This document shows positions 29,475 to 40,938 of a stretch of DNA of 64,000 nt, piece after piece. The DNA is taken from NCBI GenBank assembly GCA_930367205.1, contig OV884014.1:118055768-118119767 (forward strand), read 5' to 3'. The notes beneath the pieces were generated by a model. That model saw only the letters and a program-made list of their open reading frames with translations, was not told where the DNA came from and searched no databases. The DNA comes from Acanthosoma haemorrhoidale (Eukaryota > Arthropoda > Insecta > Hemiptera > Acanthosomatidae). Made by a program: the position numbers and the translations under genes. Within the stretch, counting starts at the first letter, position 1, and each line of letters starts with the position of its first letter.

Positions 29475-30708
29475 ATAGATCGTATAATGAAAGTTACGAG
29501 TGAATATACTATTAAGTAATGTCGATTATGATAGTGTACCGCATCATTGGCACTAATTATATCACGTGATACGATCGTATGATTGAAGTCAGGAGTGAAT
29601 ATAACATCAAATGATGTCAATTATGATAGTGTTCCGTATCATAAGCACTCATTGTATCACGTGATACGATCGTATGATGAAAGTTACAAGTAAATATACT
29701 ATTAAATGATGTCGATTATGACAGTGTACCGTACCATTGGCACTCATAGTATCACGTGATACGATCGTATGATTGAAGTCACGAATGAATATAACATCAA
29801 ATGATGTCGATTATGATAGTGTACCGCATCATTAGCGCACATTGTATCACGTGATACGATCGTATGATTAAAGTTACGAGTGAGGATAACATCAAATGAT
29901 GTTGAATATGATTGTATAATGTATCATTAGCACTCATTGTTTCACGTGATACGATCGTATGATTAAAGTTACAGGTGAATATAACATCAAATGATGTGGA
30001 TTATGATAGTGTACCGCATCATTGGCACTCAATATATCACGTGATACGATCGTATGATTGAAGTCACGAGTGAATATAACATCAAATAATGTTGAATATG
30101 ATTGTATAATGTATCATTAGCACTCATTGTTTCACGTGATACGATCGTTTGATTAAAGTTGCAGGTGAATATAACATCAAATGATGTCGATTATGATAGT
30201 GTACCGCATCATTGGCACTCATTATATAACGTGATGCTATCGTATGATTGAAGTCACGAGTGAATATAATATCAAATGATGCTAAATATAATTGTATAGT
30301 GTATCATTAGCACTCATTGTTTCACGTGATACGATCGTATGATTAAAGTTACGAGTAAATATAACATCAAATGATGTCGAATATGATAATGTACCGTATC
30401 ATTAGCACTCATATTATCACGTGATACGATCGTATGATGAAAGTTACGAGTGAATATAACATCAAATGATGTTGAATATGATTGTATAATGTATCATTAG
30501 CACTCATTGTTTCACGTGATACGATCGTATGATTAAAGTTACGAGTAAATATAACATCAAATGATGTCAAATATGATAATGTACCGAATCATTAGCACTC
30601 ATTGTATCACGTGATACGATCTTATGATGAAAGTTACGAGTGAATATAACATCAAATGATGTTGATTATGATAGTGTACCTTATCATTGGCACTCATTAT
30701 ATCACGTG
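29475..30708. repeat. 13-monomer (1234-bp) higher-order module, representative copy
   Basis: The span runs from the ttattatag form of the 94-bp marker to the ttatgatag form: 13 x 95 minus 1. The identical spacing and order occur from 24359, 35829 and 39705. Shorter derivatives of 12, 11, 11 and 9 units lie at 1001-2140, 21606-22650, 52538-53582 and 55761-56615. This module is the clearest higher-order repeat in the window. Confidence 0.85.
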
Positions 30709-30752
30709 ATAGATCGTATAATGAAAGTTACGAGTGAATATACTATTAAATA
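30659..30752. repeat. 94-bp marker monomer, a one-base-deleted subtype with 32 copies
   Basis: This subtype reads gtgatagatcgtataatg where others read gtgatacgatcgtatgatg. It lacks one base and the second palindrome is destroyed. The motif atagatcg starts at 1001, 2140, 6794, 9247, 11320, 13678, 15197, 17175, 19438, 21606, 22650, 24359, 25593, 29475, 30709, 35829, 37063, 39516, 39705, 40939, 41967, 43470, 44498, 46761, 49974, 52538, 53582, 55761, 56615, 58324, 61837 and 63356. Two haplotypes exist, one with ttgattattatag and one with ttgattatgatag. They alternate in the 13-unit module. Confidence 0.92.
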
Positions 30753-31837
30753 ATGTCGATTATGATAGTGTACCGCATCATTGGCACTAATTATAGCACG
30801 TGATACGATCGTATGATTGAAGTCACGAGTGAATATAACATCAAATGATGTCAATTATGATAGTGTTCCGTATCATAAGCACTCATTGTATCACGTGATA
30901 CGATCGTATGATGAAAGTTACAAGTAATTATACTATTAAATGATGTCGAATATGATAGTGTACCGCATCATTGGCACTTATTATATCACGTGATACTATC
31001 GTATGATTGAAGTCACGAGTGAATATAACATCAAATGATGCTAAATATGATTGTATAGTGTATCATTAGTACTCATTGTGTACCACATGAGTCACGAGTG
31101 AATATAACATCAAATGGTGCTAAATATGATTGTAAAGTGTAGCATTGGCACTCATTGTTTCACGTGATACGATCGTATGATTAAAGTCACGAGTAAATAT
31201 AACATCAAATAATGTTGAATATGATTGTATAATGTATCATTAGCACTCATTGTTTCACGTGATATGATCGTATGATTAAAGTTACGAGTAAATATAACAT
31301 CAAATAATGTTGAATATGATTGTATAATGTATCATTAGCACTCATTGTTTCACGTGATACGATCGTATGATTAAAGTTACAGGTGAATATAACATCAAAT
31401 GATGTCGATTATGATAGTGTACCGCATCATTGGCACTCATTATATCACGTGATACTATCGTATGATTGAAGTCACGAGTGAATATAACATCAAATAATGC
31501 TAAATATGATTGTAAAGTGTAGTATTGACACTCATTGTATCACGAGATACGATCGTATGATTGAAGTCACGAGTGAATATAACATCAAATAATGCTAAAT
31601 ATGATTGTATAGTGTAGCATTGACACTCATTGTATCACGAGATACGATCGTATGATTAAAGTCACGAGTGAATATAACATCAAATGATGTTGAATATGAT
31701 TGTATAATGTATCATTAGCACTCATTGTTTCACGTGATACGATCGTATGATTAAAGTTACGAGTGAATATACTATTAAATGGTGTCGATTATGATAGTGC
31801 ACCGCATCATTGGCACTAATTGTATCACGTGATACGA

Positions 31838-31863
31838 TCGTATGATCAAAGCTACGAGTTAAC
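31838..31863. other. Left A-to-B1 junction
   Basis: Family A runs to phase about 78 with the rare variant gatcaaagctacgag, then continues as taacataat, which is a family B unit start. Short shared sequence (gag, then aa and ata) sits at the join. This suggests exchange at microhomology or insertion next to it. Confidence 0.8.
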
Positions 31864-32098
31864 ATAATAGGGCAGGAATTATTGTACCAGCTATGAAATA
31901 CGCATTTTTGTAAAATTCTACTTTTTGACGATATTTTTCTTGTTTTGGTATGAGGAAATCATAATTGTTCAGGAGCTAACGTACCAGCTATAAAATACTC
32001 TTATATGTAAAAATTAAACTTTTTGATGACATTTTCCTTGTTTTGGTATCAGGAGAACATAATAAGGCAGGAGCTAACGTACTAGCTGAGAAATACGC

Positions 32099-32112
32099 AT
32101 TTTTGTAAAAAT
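32099..32112. repeat. T-run/A-run inverted repeat in family B (example)
   Basis: attttt, spacer gt, aaaaat: a 6-bp stem with a 2-base loop, present in most family B units. Phased every 97-98 bp, these runs may bend the DNA. That is inference. Confidence 0.75.
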
Positions 32113-32169
32113 TTGAGTTTTCGACGATATTTTCCTTGTTTTGGTATCAGGAGAACATAATAGGGCAGG

Positions 32170-32185
32170 AGCTAACGTACTAGCT
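32170..32185. repeat. agcta/tagct inverted repeat in family B (example)
   Basis: agcta (32170-32174), acgtac, tagct (32181-32185): a 5-bp stem around acgtac. Units reading gtaccagct shorten the stem to agct/agct. Confidence 0.7.
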
Positions 32186-33354
32186 ATGAAATACGCATTT
32201 TCGAAAAATTCGACATTTTGACGATATTTTCCTTGATTTCGTATCAGGAGAACATAATGGGGCAGGAGCTAACGTTCCAGCTATGAAATACCTATTTTTT
32301 AAAAATTCGACTTTTTGACGATATTTTCCTTGTTTTCGTATTAGGAGAACACAATGGGGCAGGAGCTGACGTACTAGCTATGAAATACGCATTTTTGTAA
32401 AATTCTACTTTTTGACGATATTTTTCTTGTTTTGGTATGAGGAAATCATAATTGTTCAGGAGCTAACGTACCAGCTATAAAATACTCTTATATGTAAAAA
32501 TTAAACTTTTTGATGACATTTTCCTTGTTTTGGTATCAGGAGAACATAATAAGGCAGGAGCTAACGTACTAGCTGAGAAATACGCATTTTTGTAAAAATT
32601 TGAGTTTTCGACGCTATTTTCCTTGTTTTGGTATCAGGAGAACATAATGGGGCAGGAGCTAACGTACTAGCTATGAAATACGCATTTTCGAAAAATTCGA
32701 CTTTTTGACGATATTTTCCTGGTTTTCGTATCAGGAGAACATAATAGGGCAGGAGCTAACGTACCAGCTATGAAATACGCAATTTTTGTAAAAATTTGAG
32801 TTTTCGACGATATTTTCCTTGTTTTGGTATCAGGAGAACATAATGGGGCAGGAGCTAACGTACTAGCTATGAAATACGCATTTTTGTAAAAATTTGAGTT
32901 TTTGACGATATTTTCCTTGATTTCGTATCAGGAGAACATAAAAGAGCAGGAGCTAACGTTCCAGCTACAAAAAACGCATTTTTGTAAAAATTTGAATTTT
33001 AGACGATATTTTCCTTGTTTTGGTATCAGGAGAACATAATGGGGCAGGTGCTAACGTACAAGCTATGAAATACGCATTTTTGTAAAAATTCAACTTTTTT
33101 AAAATGTTTTCTTTGTTTTGGTATCAGGAGAACATAATGGGACAGGAGCTAACGTACTAGCTCTAAATACGCATTTTTGTAAAAATTCGACTTTTTGACG
33201 TCATTTTTCTTGTTTTGGTATCAGGAGAACATAATGGGGCAGGTGCTAACGTACAAGCTATGAAATACGAATTTTTGTAAAAATTCAACTTTTTTAAAAT
33301 GTTTTCTTTGTTTTGGTATCAGGAGAACATAAAGGGGCAAGAGCTAACGTACAA

Positions 33355-33374
33355 GATCATACGATCGTATGATC
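33355..33374. other. Perfect 20-bp palindrome at the B1-to-A junction
   Basis: gatcatacgatcgtatgatc equals its own reverse complement over all 20 bases. It sits exactly where family B stops (after cgtacaa) and family A resumes. The usual family A core gives only a 12-bp palindrome here, because it reads gatacgatcgtatgat. The junction base change extends it to 20. Confidence 0.95.
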
Positions 33375-34047
33375 AAAGTTACGAGTGAATATGACATCAA
33401 ATGATGTCAAATATGATAGTGTGCCGTATCATTTGCACTTATTGTATCACGTGATACAATCGTATGATTGAAGTTACAGTGAATATACTATTAAATAATG
33501 TCGATTATGACAGTGTACTGTATCATTGGCACTCATTGTATCACGTGATACGATCGTATGATTGAAGTCATGAATGAATATAACATCAAATGATGTCGAT
33601 TATGAGAGTGTGCCGCATCATTAGCACACATTGTATCACATGATACGATTGTATGATTGAAGTTACGAGTGAATATAACATCGAATGATTTCGAATATGA
33701 TAATGAACCGCATCATTGGCAATCATTATATATCGTGATACCATCATATGATTGAAGTCACGAGTGAATATAACATCAAATGATGTTGGATATGATTGTA
33801 TAATGTATCATTAGCACTCATTGTTTCACGTGATACGATCGTATGATTAAAGTTACGAGTAAATATAACATCAAATGATGTCGAATATGATAATGTACCG
33901 TATCATTAGCACTCATTGTATCACGTGATACGATCGTATGATGAAAGTTACGAGTGAATATAACATCAAATGATGTCGATTATGATAGTGTACCGCATCA
34001 TTGGCACTTATTATATCACGTGATACTATCGTATGATTGAAGCTACG
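33355..34047. repeat. Family A segment between the two B islands
   Basis: About 690 bp, or just over seven monomers, of family A. It resumes at monomer phase about 50 (atacgatcgt at 33359) and the first full unit starts at 33404. The first 430 bp carry variants rare elsewhere, such as gtgtgccgtatcatttgcac, tatatcgtgatacc and aatgatttcgaa. These match the 430 bp right of island 2 (35351-35780). After about 33785 the two copies part: this one continues with a gttggatatgattg unit like those at about 3990 and 26780. It ends with the variant gattgaagctacgag that leads into island 2. Confidence 0.95.
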
Positions 34048-34056
34048 AGTTAACAT
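34021..34056. other. Left A-to-B2 junction
   Basis: Identical to the B1 left junction from agctacgagttaac onward. Upstream of it the family A bases are atactatcgtatgattga, without the gatcaaag variant. An exchange has therefore replaced the outer flank after duplication. Confidence 0.8.
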
Positions 34057-35350
34057 AATAGGGCAGGAATTATTGTACCAGCTATGAAATACGCATTTTT
34101 GTAAAATTCTACTTTTTGACGATATTTTTCTTGTTTTGGTATGAGGAAATCATAATTGTTCAGGAGCTAACGTACCAGCTATAAAATACTCTTATATGTA
34201 AAAATTAAACTTTTTGATGACATTTTCCTTGTTTTGGTATCAGGAGAAAATAATAAGGCAGGAGCTAACGTACTAGCTGAGAAATACGCATTTTTGTAAA
34301 AATTTGAGTTTTCGACGATATTTTCCTTGTTTTGGTATCAGGAGAACATAATAGGGCAGGAGCTAACGTACTAGCTATGAAATACGCATTTTCGAAAAAT
34401 TCGACTTTTTGACGATATTTTCCTTGATTTCGTATCAGGAGAACATAAAAGAGAAGGAGCTAACGTTCCAGCTATGAAATACCCATTTTTTAAAAATTCG
34501 ACTTTTTGACGATATTTTCCTTGTTTTCGTATCAGGAGAACATAATGGGGCAGGAGCTGACGTACTAGCTATAAAATACGCATTTTTTAAAAATTCGACT
34601 TTTTGACGATATTTTCCTGGTTTTCGTATCAGGAGAACATAATAGGGCAGGAGCTAACGTACCAGCTATGAAATACGCAATTTTTGTAAAAATTTGAGTT
34701 TTCGACGGTATTTTCCTTGGCTTGGTATCAGGAGAACATAATGAGGCAGGAGCTAACGTACTAGCTATGAAATACGCATTTTTGTAAAAATTTGAGTTTT
34801 TGACGATATTTTCCTTGTTTTGGTATCAGGAGAACATAATGGGGCAGGAGCTAACGTACCAGCTATGAAATACGCATTTTTGTAAAAATTTGAGTTTTTG
34901 ACGATATTTTCCTTGATTTCGTATCAGGAGAACCTAAAAGAGCAGGAGCTAACGTTCCAGCTACAAAAAACGCATTTTTGTAAAAATTTGAATTTTAGAC
35001 GATATTTTCTTTGTTTTCGTATCAGGAGAACATAATGGGACAGGAGCTAACGTACCAGCTATGAAATACGCATTTTTGTAAAAATTTGACTTTTGGACGA
35101 TATTTTCTTTGTTTTGGTATCAGGAGAACATAATGGGACAGGAGCTAACGTACTAGCTCTAAATACGCATTTTTGTGAAAATTCGACTTTTTGACGTCAT
35201 TTTTCTTGTTTTGGTATCAGGAGAACATAATGGGGCAGGTGCTAACGTACAAGCTATGAAATACGCATTTTTGTAAAAATTCAACTTTTTTAAAATGTTT
35301 TCTTTGTTTTGGTATCAGGAGAACATAAAGAGGCAAGAGCTAACGTACAA
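34048..35350. repeat. Family B satellite island 2 (about 97-98 bp units)
   Basis: The second family B island has about 13 full units and a 34-bp partial last unit starting near 35317. Its left junction (agctacgagttaacataat, from 34041) and right junction (cgtacaa then gatcatacga) are the same as those of island 1. The distance from left junction to left junction is 2191 bp and from right junction to right junction 1996 bp. The difference of 195 bp is two family B units, so island 1 has two more units than island 2. Shared junctions mean the islands are copies of one ancestral island and not independent insertions. Confidence 0.95.
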
Positions 35351-35370
35351 GATCATACGATCGTATGATC
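35351..35370. other. Perfect 20-bp palindrome at the B2-to-A junction
   Basis: Identical in sequence and position to the palindrome at the right edge of island 1. It confirms that the two right junctions are copies of one event. Confidence 0.95.
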
Positions 35371-35828
35371 AAAGTTACGAGTGAATATGACACCAAATGA
35401 TGTCAAATATGATAGTGTGCCGTATCATTTGCACTTATTGTATCACGTGATACAATCGTATGATTGAAGTTACAGTGAATATACTATTAAATAATGTCGA
35501 TTATGACAGTGTACTGTATCATTGGCACTCATTGTATCACGTGATACGATCGTATGATTGAAGTCATGAATGAATATAACATCAAATGATGTCGATTATG
35601 AGAGTGTGCCGCATCATTAGCACACATTGTATCACATGATACGATTGTATGATTGAAGTTACGAGTGAATATAACATCGAATGATTTCGAATATGATAAT
35701 GAACCGCATCATTGGCAATCATTATATATCGTGATACCATCATATGATTGAAGTCACGAGTGAATATAACATCAAATGATGTTGATTATTATAGTGTACC
35801 TTATCATTGGCACTCATTATATCACGTG

Positions 35829-37062
35829 ATAGATCGTATAATGAAAGTTACGAGTGAATATACTATTAAATAATGTCGATTATGATAGTGTACCGCATCA
35901 TTGGCACTAATTATATCACGTGATACGATCGTATGATTGAAGTCACGAGTGAATATAACATCAAATGATGTCAATTATGATAGTGTTCCGTATCATAAGC
36001 ACTCATTGTATCACGTGATACGATCGTATGATGAAAGTTACAAGTAAATATACTATTAAATGATGTCGATTATGACAGTGTACCGTACCATTGGCACTCA
36101 TAGTATCACGTGATACGATCGTATGATTGAAGTCACGAATGAATATAACATCAAATGATGTCGATTATGATAGTGTACCGCATCATTAGCACACATTGTA
36201 TCACGTGATACGATCGTATGATTAAAGTTACGAGTGAAGATAACATCAAATGATGTTGAATATGATTGTATAATGTATCATTAGCACTCATTGTTTCACG
36301 TGATACGATCGTATGATTAAAGTTACAGGTGAATATAACATCAAATGATGTGGATTATGATAGTGTACCGCATCATTGGCACTCAATATATCACGTGATA
36401 CGATCGTATGATTGAAGTCACGAGTGAATATAACATCAAATAATGTTGAATATGATTGTATAATGTATCATTAGCACTCATTGTTTCACGTGATACGATC
36501 GTTTGATTAAAGTTACAGGTGACTATAACATCAAATGATGTCGATTATGATAGTGTACCGCATCATTGGCACTCATTATATAACGTGATGCTATCGTATG
36601 ATTGAAGTCACGAGTGAATATAATATCAAATGATGCTAAATATAATTGTATAGTGTATCATTAGCACTCATTGTTTCACGTGATACGATCGTATGATTAA
36701 AGTTACGAGTAAATATAACATCAAATGATGTCGAATATGATAATGTACCGTATCATTAGCACTCATATTATCACGTGATACGATCGTATGATGAAAGTTA
36801 CGAGTGAATATAACATCAAATGATGTTGAATATGATTGTATAATGTATCATTAGCACTCATTGTTTCACGTGATACGATCGTATGATTAAAGTTACGAGT
36901 AAATATAACATCAAATGATGTCAAATATGATAATGTACCGAATCATTAGCACTCATTGTATCACGTGATACGATCTTATGATGAAAGTTACGAGTGAATA
37001 TAACATCAAATGATGTTGATTATGATAGTGTACCTTATCATTGGCACTCATTATATCACGTG
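35829..37062. repeat. 13-monomer (1234-bp) module adjoining the right flank of B island 2
   Basis: It begins about 480 bp after the end of family B. The unit order is as at 29475. This shows that ordinary family A higher-order structure resumes almost at once after the diverged flank. Confidence 0.8.
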
Positions 37063-39599
37063 ATAGATCGTATAATGAAAGTTACGAGTGAATATACTAT
37101 TAAATAATGTCGATTATGATAGTGTACCGCATCATTGGCACTAATTATAGCACGTGATACGATCGTATGATTGAAGTCATGAGTGAATATATCATCAAAT
37201 GATGTCAATTATGATAGTGTTCCGTATCATAAGCACTCATTGTATCACGTGATACGATCGTATGATGAAAGTTACAAGTAAATATACTATTAAATGATGT
37301 CGAATATGATAGTGTACCGCATCATTGGCACTTATTATATCACGTGATACTATCGTATGATTGAAGTCACGAGTGAATATAACATCAAATGATGCTAAAT
37401 ATGATTGTATAGTGTATCATTAGTACTCATTGTGTACCGCATGAGTCACGAGTGAATATAACATCAAATGGTGCTAAATATGATTGTAAAGTGTAGCATT
37501 GGCACTCATTGTTTCACGTGATACGATCGTATGATTAAAGTCACGAGTAAATATAACATCAAATAATGTTGAATATGATTGTATAATGTATCATTAGCAC
37601 TCATTGTTTCACGTGATATGATCGTATGATTAAAGTTACGAGTAAATATAACATCAAATAATGTTGAATATGATTGTATAATGTATCATTAGCACTCATT
37701 GTTTCACGTGATACGATCGTATGATTAAAGTTACAGGTGAATATAACATCAAATGATGTCGATTATGATAGTGTACCGCATCATTGGCACTCATTATATC
37801 ACGTGATACTATCGTATGATTGAAGTCACGAGTGAATATAACATCAAATAATGCTAAATATGATTGTAAAGTGTAGTATTGACACTCATTGTATCACGAG
37901 ATACGATCGTATGATTTAAGTCACGAGTGAATATAACATCAAATAATGCTAAATATGATTGTATAGTGTAGCATTGACACTCATTGTATCACGAGATACG
38001 ATCGTATGATTAAAGTCACGAGTGAATATAACATCAAATGATGTTGAATATGATTGTATAATGTATCATTAGCACTCATTGTTTCACGTGATACGATCGT
38101 ATGATTAAAGTTACGAGTGAATATACTATTAAATGATGTCGATTATGATAGTGCACCGCATCATTGGCACTAATTGTATCATGTGATGCGATCGTATGAT
38201 TAAAGTTACAAGTGAATATAACATCAAATGATGTCGATTATAATAGTGTACCGCATCATTGGCACTCATTATATCACGTGATACTATCGTATGATTGAAG
38301 TTACGATTGAAGTTACTAATAAATGATGTTGAATATAATAGTGCACCATATCATTAGCACTTATTGTATCATGTGATGCGATCGTATGATTAAAGTTACA
38401 AGTGAATATAACATCAAATGATGTCGATTATAATAGTGTACCGCATCATTGGCACTCATTATATCACGTGATACTATCGTATGATTGAAGTTACGATTGA
38501 AGTTACTAATAAATGATGTTGAATAGGATTGTATAATGTATCATTAGCACTTATTGTTTCACGTGATACGATCGTATGATTAAAGTTACGATTGAAGTTA
38601 CTAATAAATGATGTTGAATATAATAGTGCACCATATCATTAGCACTTATTGTATCATGTGATGCGATCGTATGGTTAAAGTTACAAGTGAATATAACATC
38701 AAATGATGTCGATTATAATAGTGTACCGCATCATTGGCACTCATTATATCACGTGATACTATCGTATGATTGAAGTCACGAGTGAATATAACATCAAATA
38801 ATGCTAAATATGATTGTATAGTGTAGCATTGACACTCATTGTATCACGAGATACGATCGTATGATTGAAGTAACGAGTGAATATAACATCAAATGATGTT
38901 GAATATGATTGTATAATGTATCATTAGCACTCATTGTTTCACGTGATACGATCGTATGATTAAAGTTACAGGTGAATATAACATCAAATGATGTCGATTA
39001 TGATAGTGTACCGCATCATTGGCACTCATTATATAACATGATGCTATCGTATGATTGAAGTCACGAGTGAATATAACATCAAATGATGCTAAATATAATT
39101 GTATAGTGTATCATTAGCACTCATTGCTTCACGTGATACGATCGTATGATTAAAGTTACGAGTAAATATAACATCAAATGATGTCGAATATGATAATGTA
39201 CCGTATCATTAGCACTCAAATTATCACGTGATACGATCGTATGATGAAAGTTACGAGTGAATATAACATCAAATGATGTTGAATATGATTGTATAATGTA
39301 TCATTAGCACTCATTGTTTCACGTGATACGATCGTATGATTAAAGTTACGAGTAAATATAACATCAAATGATGTCAAATATGATAATGTACCGAATCATT
39401 AGCACTCATTGTATCACGTGATACGATCTTATGATGAAAGTTACGAGTGAATATAACATCAAATGATGTTGATTATTATAGTGTACCTTATCATTGGCAC
39501 TCATTATATCACGTGATAGATCGTATAATGAAAGTTACGAGTGAATATACTATTAAGTAATGTCGATTATGATAGTGTACCGCATCATTGGCACTAATT

Positions 39600-39710
39600 A
39601 TATCACGTGATACGATCGTATGATTAAAGTTACGAGTAAATATAACATCAAATGATGTCAAATATGATAATGTACCTTATCATTGGCACTCATTATATCA
39701 CGTGATAGAT
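39600..39710. repeat. Fusion monomer at a two-unit duplication
   Basis: A unit starting gtcaaatatgataatgtacc continues as ttatcattggcac. Elsewhere those two halves belong to neighbouring but different subtypes. It accounts for two 94-bp markers only 189 bp apart (39516 and 39705). Confidence 0.8.
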
Positions 39711-40938
39711 CGTATAATGAAAGTTACGAGTGAATATACTATTAAGTAATGTCGATTATGATAGTGTACCGCATCATTGGCACTAATTATATCACGTGAT
39801 ACGATCGTATGATTGAAGTCAGGAGTGAATATAACATCAAATGATGTCAATTATGATAGTGTTCCGTATCATAAGCACTCATTGTATCACGTGATACGAT
39901 CGTATGATGAAAGTTACAAGTAAATATACTATTAAATGATGTCGATTATGACAGTGTACCGTACCATTGGCACTCATAGTATCACGTGATACGATCGTAT
40001 GATTGATGTCACGAATGAATATAACATCAAATGATGTCGATTATGATAGTGTACCGCATCATTAGCGCACATTGTATCACGTGATACGATCGTATGATTA
40101 AAGTTACGAGTGAAGATAACATCAAATGATGTTGAATATGATTGTATAATGTATCATTAGCACTCATTGTTTCACGTGATACGATCGTATGATTAAAGTT
40201 ACAGGTGAATATAACATCAAATGATGTGGATTATGATAGTGTACCGCATCATTGGCACTCAATATATCACGTGATACGATCGTATGATTGAAGTCACGAG
40301 TGAATAAAACATCAAATAATGTTGAATATGATTGTATAATGTATCATTAGCACTCATTGTTTCACGTGATACGATCGTTTGATTAAAGTTACAGGTGAAT
40401 ATAACATCAAATGATGTCGATTATGATAGTGTACCGCATCATTGGCACTCATTATATAACGTGATGCTATCGTATGATTGAAGTCACGAGTGAATATAAT
40501 ATCAAATGATGCTAAATATAATTGTATAGTGTATCATTAGCACTCATTGTTTCACGTGATACGATCGTATGATTAAAGTTACGAGTAAATATAACATCAA
40601 ATGATGTCGAATATGATAATGTACCGTATCATTAGCACTCATATTATCACGTGATACGATCGTATGATGAAAGTTACGAGTGAATATAACATCAAATGAT
40701 GTTGAATATGATTGTATAATGTATCATTAGCACTCATTGTTTCACGTGATACGATCGTATGATTAAAGTTACGAGTAAATATAACATCAAATGATGTCAA
40801 ATATGATAATGTACCGAATCATTAGCACTCATTGTATCACGTGATACGATCTTATGATGAAAGTTACGAGTGAATATAACATCAAATGATGTTGATTATG
40901 ATAGTGTACCTTATCATTGGCACTCATTATATCACGTG
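39705..40938. repeat. 13-monomer (1234-bp) module with a duplicated 94-bp marker in front
   Basis: The unit order is as at 29475. It is preceded by an extra marker at 39516, 189 bp (two units minus one base) upstream. Confidence 0.8.

Larger units (their letters stand above)
28438..31849. repeat. Block of about 3.4 kb, member of a dispersed duplicate set
   Basis: From gtatgattgaagttacg at 28438 through the 94-bp markers at 29475 and 30709 to the edge of B island 1, the unit order matches blocks starting at 38479 (offset 10041) and 51501 (offset 23063). A private variant aaataaggctaaat at 28755 recurs at 46041 and 55046, each 720 bp (715 in the last copy) before a marker monomer. Confidence 0.75.
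1..31856. repeat. Family A 95-bp satellite array, left segment
   Basis: This is continuous head-to-tail satellite of about 335 monomers of 95 bp in one orientation. Taking position 1 as phase 1, units begin atgtcga or atgttgaa and end aaatg, and the next units start at 96 and 191. Phases 47-62 hold the palindromic core. GC is low: 32 of 95 bases in the unit at 1-95 and 27 of 95 in the unit at 1900-1994. At least three subtypes recur, recognisable by phases 5-35: gattatgatagtgtaccgc, gaatatgattgtataatg, and gaatataatagtgcacc. The last usually carries catgtgatgcgatcg in place of the standard core. Stops occur in every frame and 95 is not a multiple of 3, so no coding function is expected. I see no gene, unique sequence or mobile-element coding region. 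The family is not one I recognise. Confidence 0.97.
31953..32732. repeat. Internal duplication inside B island 1
   Basis: A unit with the private variants aggaaatcataattgttcagg and atactcttatatg occurs at 31953 and again at 32440, 487 bp (five units) later. The next units also follow in order: ataaggcagg with ctgagaaatac, then cattttcgaaaaattcga. So part of a five-unit stretch was duplicated in tandem. Island 2 has only one copy (34144), and this is part of the length difference between the islands. Confidence 0.85.
31857..33354. repeat. Family B satellite island 1 (about 97-98 bp units)
   Basis: A second, unrelated tandem repeat interrupts family A. Units start aggagaacataat and the starts fall at about 31857, 31953, 32051, 32149, 32246, 32343, 32440, 32538, 32636, 32733, 32832, 32930, 33028, 33126 and 33223, with a 34-bp partial unit from 33321. 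Spacings are 96-99 bp. Each unit contains ggcaggagctaacgtac, then agctatgaaatacgc, a T-run and an A-run, then ttgacgatattttcc and ttttggtatc. Units are more diverged from each other than family A monomers are. No ORF of note is present. The left edge fuses family A gctacgag to a unit starting gttaacataat. The right edge breaks off inside a unit after cgtacaa. Confidence 0.95.

Noticed and set aside
32190..32212. CENP-B box in family B (ttcgaaaaattcgac) or in the family A core (ttcacgtgatacg)
   Set aside because: By eye about 7 of 9 and 6 of 9 fixed positions fit, and the final GG is missing in both. That is expected by chance in such sequence.
31857..35350. Family B as a transposable element with coding capacity
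   Set aside because: It is a tandem repeat with no ORF, no terminal repeats of its own and no tRNA-like or poly(A)-ended structure. Only the possible flanking duplication hints at insertion.
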